From: Synechococcus sp. MW101C3
GTDB lineage: Bacteria; Cyanobacteriota; Cyanobacteriia; PCC-6307; Cyanobiaceae
Direction: 5' to 3'
NCBI RefSeq assembly: GCF_002252635.1
Contig: NZ_NQKX01000007.1
Location: forward strand, 62,001-126,000
Length of the DNA stretch: 64,000 bases
A program made the position numbers and the translations under genes. The notes under the pieces are model-generated. The model worked only from the letters and a program-made list of their open reading frames with translations, made no database searches and was not told the DNA's origin. Of this stretch, positions 35,185 to 44,907 are shown piece after piece; position 1 is the stretch's first letter, and every line of letters starts with the position of its first letter.

Positions 35185-36813
35185 ATGCCGGACCAGACCC
35201 TTGTCGGCCAGCTTCGCAGCACTCTCGGGAGGCTGGAGGCGGCCCTGGGAGCCGTTGACGAGGCCCTTGCCTTCACCGATCTCAACGGAATCGTGGAATG
35301 GACGAATGCATCGTTTGATCGGTTCGTGGGTTTGTCCCGCTTGCAGAGCCTTGGCCAATGCGTGAGCCAGATCCTCCCGAGGCCCTATCTCCACGAGCTC
35401 AGCGACAGCCAATCAGGCCTGCCGTTCTGGAGCTCGGGATCAGAAGGATCCAGCACCTGGGAACTGCTGGGTGCACCTCTCCGCCAGGTGATTGAGGTGT
35501 CCTGGGCGACTGTCGATCTCCCTGGTAAGCCGTCTTTGGTGTTCACCTTCAGGGACAAAAGCGCGATTGTTCAGGCCCAGGACAAGTTGATCGATGCCCG
35601 TGACCAGCTGGAGGTGCAGGTGGTCGAGCGCACCCGCGCGTTGCAGCTGGCGCGCGATGAGGCCCTGGCAGCCAGCCAATCCAAAACCCGGTTTCTGGCC
35701 AACATGAGCCATGAAATCCGCACCCCATTGAACGCTGTGATCGGGATGACGGATGTGCTGCTCAGCAGCCCAATGGAGGGGCAGCAACGGGAGATGCTCG
35801 AAACGATTCACCAAAACGGCGAGTATCTGCTAAGCCTGATCAACGACATTCTGGACATCTCGCAGATTGAAACCGGGCGACTTGCACTCAACTCCAGAAC
35901 CTTCGACCTTCATAGTTTACTCAATGACATCATTCATCTTTTTCAGTATCAAGCCTCTGTAAGACACCTCGGCTTGCACCTCAGCATGCCATCGGATACG
36001 CCGAGATGGCTCTTTGGTGATGATCTCAAGCTGCGCCAGATTCTGTTCAACCTGCTGGGGAATGCTTGCAAGTACACCAATCAGGGGGAGATTCGTCTCA
36101 GCGTTGATACCTTGGCGGCCACGGCTAACCTGAGATCCTTAATGTTCCATGTTTCCGACACGGGTATTGGCATCTCCAGGGAGGCTCTACCGCTTATCTT
36201 TGAGGAGTTCATTGGCCATTCCAATCCTGCCCAGACGCAGCAAAGTGCCGGCCTCGGCCTCGCCATCTGTTCGAGATTGTGCCAATTGATGGGGGGCGAC
36301 ATTTCCGTTGATTCGAGTCTCGGATCCGGCAGTTGCTTTACGGTCAGTCTGCCGTTCACGCTGGCTTCGCAGGAGCAGGGTGAGATTGTCAGGGACAATC
36401 CCGAAGAAAGCTTAGAGCCTGGAATCAGAATTCTCGTTGCTGATGATAACCGCGTCAACCGCAGGGTGCTTGAGTTGATGCTGGCCAGATTACATCTAAG
36501 CGCAGATGCGGTGGGAGACGGCAATGCGGCCATTCAATCCGTCAGGAAGGGGAACGTGGATCTCATCTTCATGGATGTGGCCATGCCAGGTCTGGATGGC
36601 ATGGCCGCCTCACGCCAACTGCGCAGCGAAGGTTACTCGGATCTCTATATCATTGCACTGACAGCCTATTCATTCGACTCCCACCGGCAGGAGTGTGCAG
36701 CGGCTGGGATGAACGACTTTCTCTCCAAACCACTTCGATTGGCGGATCTTCGGGTGGCCTTGGGCAGGTATCGCGATTGGCGCCGAGCCACAGAGTCGGC
36801 TACGTCCGAATGA
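35185..36813 (+). CDS. PAS-containing hybrid histidine kinase
   Basis: 542 residues: a PAS domain (about 20-125, DEALAFTDLNGIVEWTNASF), a coiled coil (127-165), HisKA with phospho-accepting H176 in MSHEIRT, HATPase_c (NLLGNACKYT, DTGIG, GLGLAI) and a C-terminal receiver (about 412-535, acidic DD in VADDNRVN, phospho-acceptor in LIFMDVAMPG, K in FLSKPLR). No membrane segments, so cytosolic. It has no Hpt and may use the Hpt on the HNOBA kinase or an unlinked one. Its stop overlaps the next kinase's ATG by 4 bp. Confidence 0.93.
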   Translation: MPDQTLVGQLRSTLGRLEAALGAVDEALAFTDLNGIVEWTNASFDRFVGLSRLQSLGQCVSQILPRPYLHELSDSQSGLPFWSSGSEGSSTWELLGAPLRQVIEVSWATVDLPGKPSLVFTFRDKSAIVQAQDKLIDARDQLEVQVVERTRALQLARDEALAASQSKTRFLANMSHEIRTPLNAVIGMTDVLLSSPMEGQQREMLETIHQNGEYLLSLINDILDISQIETGRLALNSRTFDLHSLLNDIIHLFQYQASVRHLGLHLSMPSDTPRWLFGDDLKLRQILFNLLGNACKYTNQGEIRLSVDTLAATANLRSLMFHVSDTGIGISREALPLIFEEFIGHSNPAQTQQSAGLGLAICSRLCQLMGGDISVDSSLGSGSCFTVSLPFTLASQEQGEIVRDNPEESLEPGIRILVADDNRVNRRVLELMLARLHLSADAVGDGNAAIQSVRKGNVDLIFMDVAMPGLDGMAASRQLRSEGYSDLYIIALTAYSFDSHRQECAAAGMNDFLSKPLRLADLRVALGRYRDWRRATESATSE

Positions 36814-38732
36814 TACTGATTGATGCGATGAGGGGCCGCATTGGCACAATTGATGTTCCCTCGGGAGAAAGGTGCAGGCTCTCCCGGGCTTCCATCCTGC
36901 TGGCATTGGGAATCTTTTCCATTACCAGTTCTGCCCTGATTGTTACCTACTGGGTAGCTGAACGGACTCTCTTCAGGTCTGTCCAGCAGCGGCTGCTGGA
37001 TCTGGCCATGGTCACGGCGGCGGAGATGAATGGGGATCTGCACAGCCAGATCCGCCGTCCTGATCAGATGGGCAGCCAGCTCTATCGCCAGGCCTCCAAG
37101 CCCTTGATCCAGCTCAGGAGATCGGTGCCGGCGATCTTTTACGCCTACACCCTGAGGGGTCGATCAAAACCCCTGCGATTTGGTCTGGACAGCACGGTCT
37201 TCTTCAAGAATCCGGGAGACGATTTCAGCGCCCCCATCGTTGGTCAGCTCTATGCAGACGCCCCGACCGAGGCCCTGATCGCAGCCAGGCTTGTCAAGCC
37301 CAGGGTCAGTTCCGATCCCTATACCGATCAATGGGGCACCTTCCTGTCGGCCTATGCCCCATTCCAGGACGGCAAGGAGACGGCCATTGTGGGTATCGAT
37401 CTCTCCCTGGCCAGGCTCAATCAGCAACTGTTTCCCCTGCGCCTGAGTCTGGGTCTCTCTCTGGCAGGCAGTGCCCTGCTTTCGGCCTTTGCCGGCTTCC
37501 TGCACTGCCGTTACCTGCGATCCACGGCTTCGGCCCTGGAATCCAGCCTGGAAGCGGCTGATCTGGCCCGCCAAGCGGCAGCTGAATCACAGCAGGCCAA
37601 CCTCGCCAAGAGCACCTTCCTGGCCACCATGGGCCATGAGCTGCGCACGCCGCTGAATGGGGTGATTGGCCTCACCAACATTCTGCTCAGCACTAGCCTG
37701 ACCCCCCACCAACAATCCTGCCTGCAGACGGTCAGGAACTCTGGGGAATCCCTGCTGCTGTTGCTCAACCAACTGCTCGACGTCTCAGCGATCGACAGCG
37801 GCCATCTGGTGATCGACTCCGCTCCCTGCCAGCTTCGGCCTCTGTTCGCCGAGGTGATGGCCTTGTTCGCTGAACAAGCGCAGACCAAAGGACTGGTGTT
37901 ATCCCTCTCCCTCGACCCCGGCCTACCCGATGTCGTGCTGTCAGATCCTCTCCACCTGCGTCAGATCGTGGTGAATCTGGTCAGCAATGCAATCAAGTAC
38001 ACGGTGAGCGGAGAGGTGTCCATCACCGTTTCATCTCAGGCTTTCCAGCCCGATGGCAGGGTTCCGTTGGTCTTGCGCGTCCGTGACACCGGGCCCGGAA
38101 TCTCCGACTCCGCCCGAGAGTCCTTGTTCCAGCCTTTTTCGCAGGCTGATTCCACCACCACCCGCGTCCATGGCGGCGCAGGGCTGGGCTTGGCCATCTG
38201 CCATCACCTTGTCGTCGCCATGGACGGCGCGATTGAGGTGGAGAGCGAACCGGGTCAAGGCAGCCATTTCACGGTGATCCTGCCGGTGGGGATCCCTGAA
38301 TCACCTGCAGCGCCAGAGGTACCGACAACAGCCAGCTTCGCCGAAGACCACCCGCTACGGATTCTTCTGGCGGAAGACAATGTCGTCAATGCCCGTGTCT
38401 GCGAATTGATGCTCCAGCGTCTCGGCTACGGCGTCAGCGTGGCGCGCGATGGGGAAGAGGCCCTGAGCCAGTATCGCCAGCTGGATCCGGACATCATCCT
38501 GATGGATCTGCGCATGCCCAAGATTGATGGCTTTGAGGCCACCCGCAGGATTCGTGAGCAGGCCGGCAACCCGGTGCGGCCCTGGATCGTCGCGGTCACC
38601 GCCAACATTCGTGACTGCGACCGTGACGAGGCCCTGGCCAGCGGCATGAATGATTTCATTGGTAAGCCCATCAGGGTCGAGTCCCTGCAAGCCGCCCTGT
38701 CCCGGGCCCACGCGGCTGTACTGGCCAAGTGA
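36810..38732 (+). CDS. Membrane-bound hybrid histidine kinase
   Basis: 640 residues. Two membrane helices (about 28-48 and 212-231) flank a 160-residue extracytoplasmic sensor region that ends in FLSAYAPFQDGKETAIVGIDLSL, a Cache-like finish. A coiled coil, HisKA (H276 in MGHELRT), HATPase_c (NLVSNAIKYT, DTGPG, GAGLGLAI) and a receiver (LLAEDNVVN, ILMDLRMPK, FIGKPIR) follow. ATG 36810 overlaps the preceding kinase's stop (ATGA) and is preferred over farther upstream codons. With the cytosolic PAS kinase it forms a coupled kinase pair that could sense internal and external cues together. Confidence 0.92.
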   Translation: MILIDAMRGRIGTIDVPSGERCRLSRASILLALGIFSITSSALIVTYWVAERTLFRSVQQRLLDLAMVTAAEMNGDLHSQIRRPDQMGSQLYRQASKPLIQLRRSVPAIFYAYTLRGRSKPLRFGLDSTVFFKNPGDDFSAPIVGQLYADAPTEALIAARLVKPRVSSDPYTDQWGTFLSAYAPFQDGKETAIVGIDLSLARLNQQLFPLRLSLGLSLAGSALLSAFAGFLHCRYLRSTASALESSLEAADLARQAAAESQQANLAKSTFLATMGHELRTPLNGVIGLTNILLSTSLTPHQQSCLQTVRNSGESLLLLLNQLLDVSAIDSGHLVIDSAPCQLRPLFAEVMALFAEQAQTKGLVLSLSLDPGLPDVVLSDPLHLRQIVVNLVSNAIKYTVSGEVSITVSSQAFQPDGRVPLVLRVRDTGPGISDSARESLFQPFSQADSTTTRVHGGAGLGLAICHHLVVAMDGAIEVESEPGQGSHFTVILPVGIPESPAAPEVPTTASFAEDHPLRILLAEDNVVNARVCELMLQRLGYGVSVARDGEEALSQYRQLDPDIILMDLRMPKIDGFEATRRIREQAGNPVRPWIVAVTANIRDCDRDEALASGMNDFIGKPIRVESLQAALSRAHAAVLAK

Positions 38733-38744
38733 GTGTGGCTCGGT

Positions 38745-39716
38745 TCAGCCCGGCAGGCTTGTTCCGGACAGCCTGGCCTGCTTCAGGGCCGCTTCAGCCC
38801 GTTGGAACAGGTCCTTGAAGCTGGTGTCGTCGCTGCTGGCGCAAGCCGTGCCCAGGCTGACGGGAAGAGGATGGCGGACTCCCCCCACCAGCCAGCCCTG
38901 GAGAGCCAGGCCGGAACGGAAGTCCTCCGCCTGGGCTACCGCCTCCTGCCCCACCAAGACTGTCTGCAACACGGCGAACTCGTCATCACTCACACGCCCG
39001 TAGAGGGCGCTCTCCCCAAAGTCCGATTGCAGTTGTCTGGCCAGCTCCTGAAGCAACCGATCGCCCTGTTGTTGGCCGAATCGTGTGCAGAAGTCATGGA
39101 AGTCATCCAGACCGAAGATCATCAGGGTCAACGGTTCTTGTTTCTCCCTTTGCCGCCGGAACTCGTTCAGACCTGCATCGAAGAAGGGTCTTCGGTTCTT
39201 GAGGCCCGTGAGGGGGCAGAGGTAACTGTTGCGCCGCGATTCCATGTGCTGGATCACCATCCCAGCAAGGTCCTGCAGCAGTTGTTGTTCGTTGCCGGCG
39301 AGTTGCCTCGGCTGGGGGCTGATCACGCACAGGGTGCCGAGGTTGAAGCCGGAGTGGGTCCGCAACGGCACCCCGGCATAGAAGCGGATGTTGGGGTTCC
39401 CCGTCACCAGGGGATTGTCCTTGAAACGCTCGTCCGCACTGGCGTCATTGACGACCAGGACGTCATTGCCGCAGATGGCGTGGGCACAGAAGGCCACATC
39501 CCTGGGCGTTTCACTCGCCTCCAGACCCACCCGGGAGAGAAACCACTGCCGCTGGCGATCGACCAGGGAAATCAGGGCCGTCGGCACGCCCAGCATCTGG
39601 CTGGCCAGCCGTGTGATGCGATTGAAGTCCTCATCGGACTCCGCATCCAGAATGTGTTGCTCGTCGAGGGCCGCCTGGCGCTCAGCCTCGTTGTCCGGTA
39701 CGGGGTAGGCGGTCAT
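38745..39716 (-). CDS. GAF-GGDEF protein with degenerate diguanylate cyclase site
   Basis: 323 residues: an N-terminal GAF domain (about 25-165, RITRLASQMLGVPTALISLV, RFYAGVPLRT, LGTLCVIS) and a C-terminal GGDEF fold (about 168-320, CPLTGLKNRR start). The signature GGDEF is replaced by SDDEF (in GRVSDDEFAVL), and the first metal aspartate of the usual DxD/F segment is Gly (FGLDDFHDF). Cyclic-di-GMP synthesis is therefore unlikely; it may bind nucleotide or a partner instead. Convergent with the membrane kinase (12-bp gap). Confidence 0.88.
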   Translation of the reverse strand: MTAYPVPDNEAERQAALDEQHILDAESDEDFNRITRLASQMLGVPTALISLVDRQRQWFLSRVGLEASETPRDVAFCAHAICGNDVLVVNDASADERFKDNPLVTGNPNIRFYAGVPLRTHSGFNLGTLCVISPQPRQLAGNEQQLLQDLAGMVIQHMESRRNSYLCPLTGLKNRRPFFDAGLNEFRRQREKQEPLTLMIFGLDDFHDFCTRFGQQQGDRLLQELARQLQSDFGESALYGRVSDDEFAVLQTVLVGQEAVAQAEDFRSGLALQGWLVGGVRHPLPVSLGTACASSDDTSFKDLFQRAEAALKQARLSGTSLPG

Positions 39717-39830
39717 CGCGGAGAGCAGGACGCAGGGGGGACCGGGACGCCGCCGTTCGGCCGTCTATCCCACAACTTGCAGTATGTCCTTTCCTGGTGA
39801 GGTCCCGTCCCGGGCTGGTGGCGCGGCGCT

Positions 39831-40790
39831 TCAGGGAAGCCACGGCGCCTCGCTGAAATCCGGCTCGCGCTTTTCAAGAAAGGCGTTGCGCCCTTCCTGC
39901 CCTTCTTCCGTGCGATAAAACAGATGGGTGGCCTGGCCCGCCAGCTCCTGAATGCCGGCCATGCCGTCGGTTTCGGCATTGAAGGCTGCCTTGAGGCAGC
40001 GAATCGCTGTGGGACTGTGCTGCAGGATCTCCAGGCCCCAGCGCACTCCTTCCGCCTCCAGCTCCTCCAACGGCACCACCGCATTGACGAGCCCCATGGC
40101 CAGGGCCTGGCTGGCGTCGTAGCGGCGGCAGAGAAACCAGATTTCGCGTGCCTTGCGCTGCCCCACCACGCGGGCGAGGTAGCCGGCGCCGAAGCCGCCA
40201 TCGAAGCTGCCCACCCGTGGGCCCGTCTGGCCGAACACCGCGTTCTCCGCCGCCAGGCTGAGATCACAGAGCAGGTGAAGCACCTGCCCGCCACCGATCG
40301 CATAGCCCGCCACCAGGGCGATCACCACCTTGGGCAGCGAACGGATCAGCCGCTGCAGGTCGAGCACATTGAGCCGCGGCAGGCCGCTGGCATCGAGGTA
40401 GCCGCCATCGCCGCGCACGCTCTGGTCGCCACCGGAGCAGAAGGCGTAGCCGCCGTCGGCGGCCGGCCCGACACCGGTGAACAGCACCACGCCGATGCGG
40501 GGATCGTCGCGCACACGCGAGAAGGCATCGCACAGCTCCTGCACCGTGAGCGGTCGGAAGGCATTGCGCTTGGCCGGCCGGTTGATCGCAATGCGGGCCA
40601 TCCCCTGCGCGCAGGTATCGAAGCGGATGTCGGTGTAGGTGGCGGCCGGCGTCCAGAGCACCGGAGCTGTGCCGGGCAGCACGGGATCTGCCGGCGCGGG
40701 CTGGGAGGGAGGTGCGGCGGAATCGGGGCGCATCAGGCCTGACAACGGCAGCGGCTTCGGCTCATTCTGCGGAGCCGTGGGCCGGCTCAT
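39831..40790 (-). CDS. menB: 1,4-dihydroxy-2-naphthoyl-CoA synthase MenB
   Basis: A 319-residue crotonase-fold enzyme that closes the second ring in phylloquinone (photosystem I quinone) synthesis. Conserved: [65 protein letters not shown] and the C-terminal RREPDF-like [13 protein letters not shown]. About 40 N-terminal residues rich in Pro are extra compared with the usual ~275-residue enzymes; a second Met at residue 20 is possible. ATG 40790 overlaps the menD stop by 4 bp. Confidence 0.96.
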   Translation of the reverse strand: MSRPTAPQNEPKPLPLSGLMRPDSAAPPSQPAPADPVLPGTAPVLWTPAATYTDIRFDTCAQGMARIAINRPAKRNAFRPLTVQELCDAFSRVRDDPRIGVVLFTGVGPAADGGYAFCSGGDQSVRGDGGYLDASGLPRLNVLDLQRLIRSLPKVVIALVAGYAIGGGQVLHLLCDLSLAAENAVFGQTGPRVGSFDGGFGAGYLARVVGQRKAREIWFLCRRYDASQALAMGLVNAVVPLEELEAEGVRWGLEILQHSPTAIRCLKAAFNAETDGMAGIQELAGQATHLFYRTEEGQEGRNAFLEKREPDFSEAPWLP

Positions 40791-42610
40791 GCTGGGGAGC
40801 CAGGCGCCAGCGCGGCCCGCAGCTGCTGGCGCAGGCGGGCATCCGCCTGGCGATCGGTGCGCAACTCCAGCAGGGCCAGGGGCTGGGGCAGCGCCCAGGC
40901 CAGTGCCTCCTCCAGCTCCTCCAGCTGAGCCACGCGCCGCACGGGCACGCCATGCAACGCCGCCAGGGCGGCCTGATCGAGGCTCTGCGGCATGGCGAAC
41001 AGGCGCTCAAAATCGAAGGGCGCGGCAACCTCCGGCGGAACGGGCGAGGCGCCGGAGGTGCGAATTGGCAGCTGCTCAAAAATGCCGCCACCGCCGTTGT
41101 CGATCAGCACCACGGTGAGGCGCCCGCGCAGCTGCTGGCGCCAGAGCCAGCCGTTGCTGTCGTGCAGGAGGGCGAGGTCGCCGCAGAGGAGCAGCAGGGA
41201 TCCGGCGCTTTCCGCCAGGCCGGCCGCCAGCGAGAGGCTGCCGTCGATGCCGGAGGCTCCGCGGAAGCCGAACAGCGGCCGGGGCGCGCCCGCCTGCGGA
41301 GCAAAGCTTTCCCAGTCGCGCACGGGGCTGCTGCTGGCCAGCATCACCGGCAGCTGCGGCGGCAACAGCTGGCTCAGGGCCCGGGCGACGGCGGGTTCAT
41401 TGGCAGCACCCTTGGCCGGCAGGGCCTGACTGAGCCCGGCCTGCACCGTGTGCTCCAGCTCCATCCAGCGCCGTTGCCAGGCGCGGTTGGCCGCGGGCGG
41501 CTCCCCCGCCCAGAGCGCCGCAGGCAGCGCCCGGCACCAGGCCGCCAGCCCATGGCCGAAGCGATGGCTGGCAGTGCCAAGCGGATCGAGATCGCGCGGG
41601 TCGCCCTCGCTGATCACCAGCTGGCAACCGCACTGGCGCCCGATCCAGTGCTGCAGCCGGCGGCTGGCGGGCAGGGGCCCGAGCCGCAGCAACTGGGACA
41701 CCTGCAACGGCTCCGTGGGCTCCTCCAGCAGCAGGTCGTAGCCCGCCACCAGCTCCAGCAGCGGCTGACCCCGCAGGCCCGAAAGGCCATCAGCGAGCAG
41801 GGGCCAGCCGCTGCGCCGCTGCCAGCGTTGCAGGGCCTGCAGGTGGGCCGGCCACTGCTCCGGGGCACCGCGCCAGGGCCCGGCCACGATCACGCCGGGC
41901 TGATCGGGATCCAGCAGCGGCAAGCCTTCCGAGGTCACGGACGGCTCCGGCTGAACACCCACCACCCTGTCGCTGGGCGTGCGGGCCATCAACGACGCGA
42001 TGGCGGCGGCCGAGGGATGGAGCGGCTCCTCGAAGGCCAGGTTGAGGTGCACAGGGCCGGCCGGGTGGCCGATGGCCTCCTGCCAGGCCCGCTGCGCGAG
42101 CGCCTGCAGGCTGGCGGGCGTCATCACGGCCAGTCCCTCGGCAGCGCCAGCACCGGCCCAGCGGCAGCTGCAGCGCAGAAAGTCCTCCTGGTTCACCGTC
42201 TGGTTGGCGCCGCGCCCCTTCAACCGCTGGGGCCGGTCGGCGCTGAGCAGCAGCAGCGGAATCGCGCCATGGTCGGCTTCCACCGCCGCCGGCAGCAGGT
42301 TGGCCACCGCCGTGCCGGACGTGGTGATCACCGCCGCCGGCAGGCCATCGGCGCGGCTCAGCCCCAGCGCGAAGAACGCAGCGGAGCGCTCATCGATCGC
42401 GGTGTACAGCCGCAGGCCTTCGTCTTCGGCCTCCAGCAGGCCGGCCGCTATCGCCAGCGGCGCCGAGCGGCTGCCGGGGCAGAGCACGAGCCGCCCCAGC
42501 CCCAGCTGCCGGAAGGCGAGCAGCAGCGCATGGGCCGCGCCCAGATTCGCCGCCGCGTGAGCGTCGGTGCCCGCTGGGGCATGGCTGCCGAGGCCGTCGT
42601 TGCCGCTCAC
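40787..42610 (-). CDS. menD: 2-succinyl-5-enolpyruvyl-6-hydroxy-3-cyclohexene-1-carboxylate synthase MenD
   Basis: A 607-residue thiamine diphosphate enzyme that makes SEPHCHC from isochorismate and 2-oxoglutarate, early in phylloquinone synthesis. [15 protein letters not shown] and [11 protein letters not shown] lie near the N-terminus, with [14 protein letters not shown] and the NQTVNQEDF segment, and the C-terminal ThDP motif [12 protein letters not shown] with [11 protein letters not shown]. It starts with GTG and forms a menD-menB operon. Divergent from lepB with 57 bp between. Confidence 0.96.
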   Translation of the reverse strand: MSGNDGLGSHAPAGTDAHAAANLGAAHALLLAFRQLGLGRLVLCPGSRSAPLAIAAGLLEAEDEGLRLYTAIDERSAAFFALGLSRADGLPAAVITTSGTAVANLLPAAVEADHGAIPLLLLSADRPQRLKGRGANQTVNQEDFLRCSCRWAGAGAAEGLAVMTPASLQALAQRAWQEAIGHPAGPVHLNLAFEEPLHPSAAAIASLMARTPSDRVVGVQPEPSVTSEGLPLLDPDQPGVIVAGPWRGAPEQWPAHLQALQRWQRRSGWPLLADGLSGLRGQPLLELVAGYDLLLEEPTEPLQVSQLLRLGPLPASRRLQHWIGRQCGCQLVISEGDPRDLDPLGTASHRFGHGLAAWCRALPAALWAGEPPAANRAWQRRWMELEHTVQAGLSQALPAKGAANEPAVARALSQLLPPQLPVMLASSSPVRDWESFAPQAGAPRPLFGFRGASGIDGSLSLAAGLAESAGSLLLLCGDLALLHDSNGWLWRQQLRGRLTVVLIDNGGGGIFEQLPIRTSGASPVPPEVAAPFDFERLFAMPQSLDQAALAALHGVPVRRVAQLEELEEALAWALPQPLALLELRTDRQADARLRQQLRAALAPGSPA

Positions 42611-42667
42611 CGGGGCCCATGACTGTTCAGGATGGCCTGATCATGCCCACGACCGGAGCCCCCCGAC

Positions 42668-43261
42668 ATGAGCGTCACTCCCACCGGCGGCAGCTCTCCG
42701 GACGGAGGCCGCGCCGGGCTGCTGCGCCAGGTCGGCCTGCTGCTGCTGTGGGTGGGCGTGGCGCTGCTGCTGCGCTGGGCGGTGATCGAACCCCGCTGGA
42801 TCCCCTCCGGCTCCATGCTGCCCACCCTTCAGCTCAACGACCGGGTGCTGGTGGAGAAACTGCGGGCTCGCCTGCACCGGCCCCTGCCGGTGGGCACGAT
42901 CGTGGTGTTCCACCCTCCCGACGCCTTGCTGGCGGCCGGCTACGACCCCGATGCCGCCCTGATCAAGCGGGTGGTGGGAGCGGCGGGGGATCGGATCGCC
43001 GTCCATGACGGCCAGCTGATCCGCAACGGCCAGCCGGTGCCGGAGCCGTGGCGGGCCGAGCCGATCGCCTATGAACTGGCGCCGCTCGCCGTGCCGCCTG
43101 ATTGCCTGCTGGTCATGGGCGACAACCGCAATGCCAGCCTCGATTCGCACCTCTGGGGCCCCCTGCCGGCCGACCATGTGATCGGCACCGCCGTGTTCCG
43201 CTACTGGCCCTGGAACAAACTCGGACCCATACGGTTCTCCCCCTCTGCGGCCATGGGTTGA
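42668..43261 (+). CDS. lepB: Signal peptidase I
   Basis: A 197-residue membrane protease that removes signal peptides. One N-terminal membrane helix (about 18-42), the catalytic serine S49 in PSGSMLPTL, the general-base lysine K100 in LIKRVVGAAGD, and the box E motif MGDNRNASLDS. Size matches type I peptidases of cyanobacteria. It is divergent from menD and closely followed by the DUF760 gene. Confidence 0.95.
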   Translation: MSVTPTGGSSPDGGRAGLLRQVGLLLLWVGVALLLRWAVIEPRWIPSGSMLPTLQLNDRVLVEKLRARLHRPLPVGTIVVFHPPDALLAAGYDPDAALIKRVVGAAGDRIAVHDGQLIRNGQPVPEPWRAEPIAYELAPLAVPPDCLLVMGDNRNASLDSHLWGPLPADHVIGTAVFRYWPWNKLGPIRFSPSAAMG

Positions 43262-43277
43262 CCCGGAGAGCTGCGTT

Positions 43278-43658
43278 ATGGTGCAGGCCGTGACGCAGAG
43301 CACACCGGAGATGTTCAACCCGGAGTTCCTGACGACCGACAGCGAATCAATCAGCGGCAACTCGCTGATCCAGTACCTGCAGGAGCAATCTCCGGACGTT
43401 TTGCAGCGTGTGGCCCGATCCGCCAGCGGCGACATTCAGGACATCATCCGCCACAACGTTCAGGGCCTGCTGGGCATGCTGCCGGGCGAGCAGTTTGAAG
43501 TGAAGATCCAGGCCAGTCGCGACAATCTCGCTGGCCTGCTGGCCTCCGCGATGATGACGGGTTACTTCCTGCGCCAGATGGAGCAGCGCATGGAGCTGGA
43601 GAGCAGCCTGTTCGGCGAAGGCACCCTCGATGCCGACCCCGGCGAGCTGAGCCTCTGA
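43278..43658 (+). CDS. DUF760 family protein
   Basis: A 126-residue conserved cyanobacterial/plastid protein: SLIQYLQEQSPDVLQRVARSASGDIQDIIRHNVQGLLGMLP and FEVKIQASRDNLAGLLASAMMTGYFLRQMEQRMELE (conserved parts only, helical) match DUF760. No signal peptide, all-helical. Function unknown; plant homologues are plastid-targeted. It begins 16 bp after lepB and is convergent with the DUF4336 gene. Confidence 0.88.
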   Translation: MVQAVTQSTPEMFNPEFLTTDSESISGNSLIQYLQEQSPDVLQRVARSASGDIQDIIRHNVQGLLGMLPGEQFEVKIQASRDNLAGLLASAMMTGYFLRQMEQRMELESSLFGEGTLDADPGELSL

Positions 43659-43662
43659 GCCC

Positions 43663-43680
43663 AGAGCCCCGCTGGGCTCT
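43663..43680. terminator. Possible bidirectional hairpin between convergent genes
   Basis: AGAGCCC (43663-43669) pairs with GGGCTCT (43674-43680) around a CGCT loop, 5 bp past the DUF760 stop and just before the end of the convergent DUF4336 gene. There is no U tract on either side, so it is a weak terminator candidate at best. Confidence 0.4.
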
Positions 43681-43695
43681 CCAGATCCGGGCTGA

Positions 43696-44907
43696 TCAGC
43701 CCTTTCCGGCGGCTTGAGGCTCCCCTGCCGGCACCTCCGGCACCACGCCCCAACGCACAAGGGCGCTGTCGATACCGGCAAGGAATTCCCATGATCCGCT
43801 GGAGGGCGCCCACGGGCGCTGCTCCAGGGCATCGGCGAGACGCTGGAGATCCTCTTGGGTGGACGCCACAGGTGCCGCGTAGTGGGCAGGCACTACCTGG
43901 CGAATGCTTGGCAGTTGGGCGAGCCGCCGCAGCCAAGCCACCAGGGCGGTGCGGGCCCTGGGAAACACCAGCCGCTCCAACACCGGCGCCACCTGCAGAG
44001 GATGGGCATCACCGCCCAGCAGCGCCTCGAATTCAGCCTCCCAACCGGGCTGCCAGCGAAAGGGGTAGAGGCCGAAGTAGGCCTTTGCGGCGCGCAGCCC
44101 CGGCCGGAAGCTGCCGGCGATCACCTCTGGCCAGGGTCGCACCTCCAGCGCGGACGGCCGCAGGTAGGAGGCGAACAGCACCAGCCGCATCCAGCCGCGC
44201 CGCCGTTGCTCCTGGCCATCGCTGAGCGGCTCGGCGCCCTGCTCGCGGGCATGGAACAGCAGGGGCGTGGGATCGGTGCTGAAGATCTCCGGCGGTTCGC
44301 TGGAGATGGCCACCAGCGCATCGGTGACGAGCAGGCTGCCGCTGGCCCGGTGCAGGCAGGCCACTTCCACGAAGGTGCCGAGGCCCAGGTCCAGCGGGCC
44401 AAGCATCTCCCATTGCAGCTGCTCGGCGTGGGGCAGGCCCTGCTCGAACAGCACCCGGGTGCGGCCAGCGGGAAATCCGAGCCAGGGCAGGGGCAGCGGC
44501 AGCGGAAAGCTCCACTGGCACGGGCTCACCCACACGGTGGCGGCAGGAAAGGCCCGGGCCATCGCCGGCACCGGCAGCTTGTGCTCCAGCCCTGAGCTGG
44601 TGGGCAGCACGATCGTGCGCACCGGCCCATAGCGGGCTTCGAGCTCGCGCAGGCTGTGCAGCAGCTCCTGGGTGGGCGCCACTGGCGCGTAGAGCAGCAG
44701 CCCATCGGTGAGGCGTGCCACGGTCATGCGGATCGGCACCGCCACGTAGAGCACGCCCTGCAGTTGCTCGAAACTCCAGATCTGGCCAGGCACAAGCTCG
44801 CGCACCAGGGTGCGGCGACGGCCATAGGGATAGAGCGGCAGCAGCGGCCACCAGGGCCACCCCTGCCGCAGCCTCGGCGTGGGGGGCAGGCCGTTGGAGG
44901 CTCTCAC
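43696..44907 (-). CDS. DUF4336 family protein
   Basis: A 403-residue DUF4336 protein with a metallo-beta-lactamase-like outline: TDGLLLYAPVAPTQELLHSL, IVLPTSSGLEHKLPVPAMA, VTDALVAIS and VVPAHYAAP. The H and D ligands of true metallo-hydrolases appear only partly kept, so activity is uncertain. It starts with GTG overlapping the mntB stop by 4 bp, so it is the last gene of the manganese transporter transcript. A role linked to metal supply is inference from position. Confidence 0.8.
   Translation of the reverse strand: MRASNGLPPTPRLRQGWPWWPLLPLYPYGRRRTLVRELVPGQIWSFEQLQGVLYVAVPIRMTVARLTDGLLLYAPVAPTQELLHSLRELEARYGPVRTIVLPTSSGLEHKLPVPAMARAFPAATVWVSPCQWSFPLPLPLPWLGFPAGRTRVLFEQGLPHAEQLQWEMLGPLDLGLGTFVEVACLHRASGSLLVTDALVAISSEPPEIFSTDPTPLLFHAREQGAEPLSDGQEQRRRGWMRLVLFASYLRPSALEVRPWPEVIAGSFRPGLRAAKAYFGLYPFRWQPGWEAEFEALLGGDAHPLQVAPVLERLVFPRARTALVAWLRRLAQLPSIRQVVPAHYAAPVASTQEDLQRLADALEQRPWAPSSGSWEFLAGIDSALVRWGVVPEVPAGEPQAAGKG

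Noticed and set aside
38745-39716. Active diguanylate cyclase
   Set aside because: SDDEF in place of GGDEF and the loss of the first metal Asp make catalysis unlikely.
40712-42622. 636-codon plus-strand frame opposite menD
   Set aside because: Shadow of menD, with Gln/Arg/Gly-rich composition and no recognisable domain.
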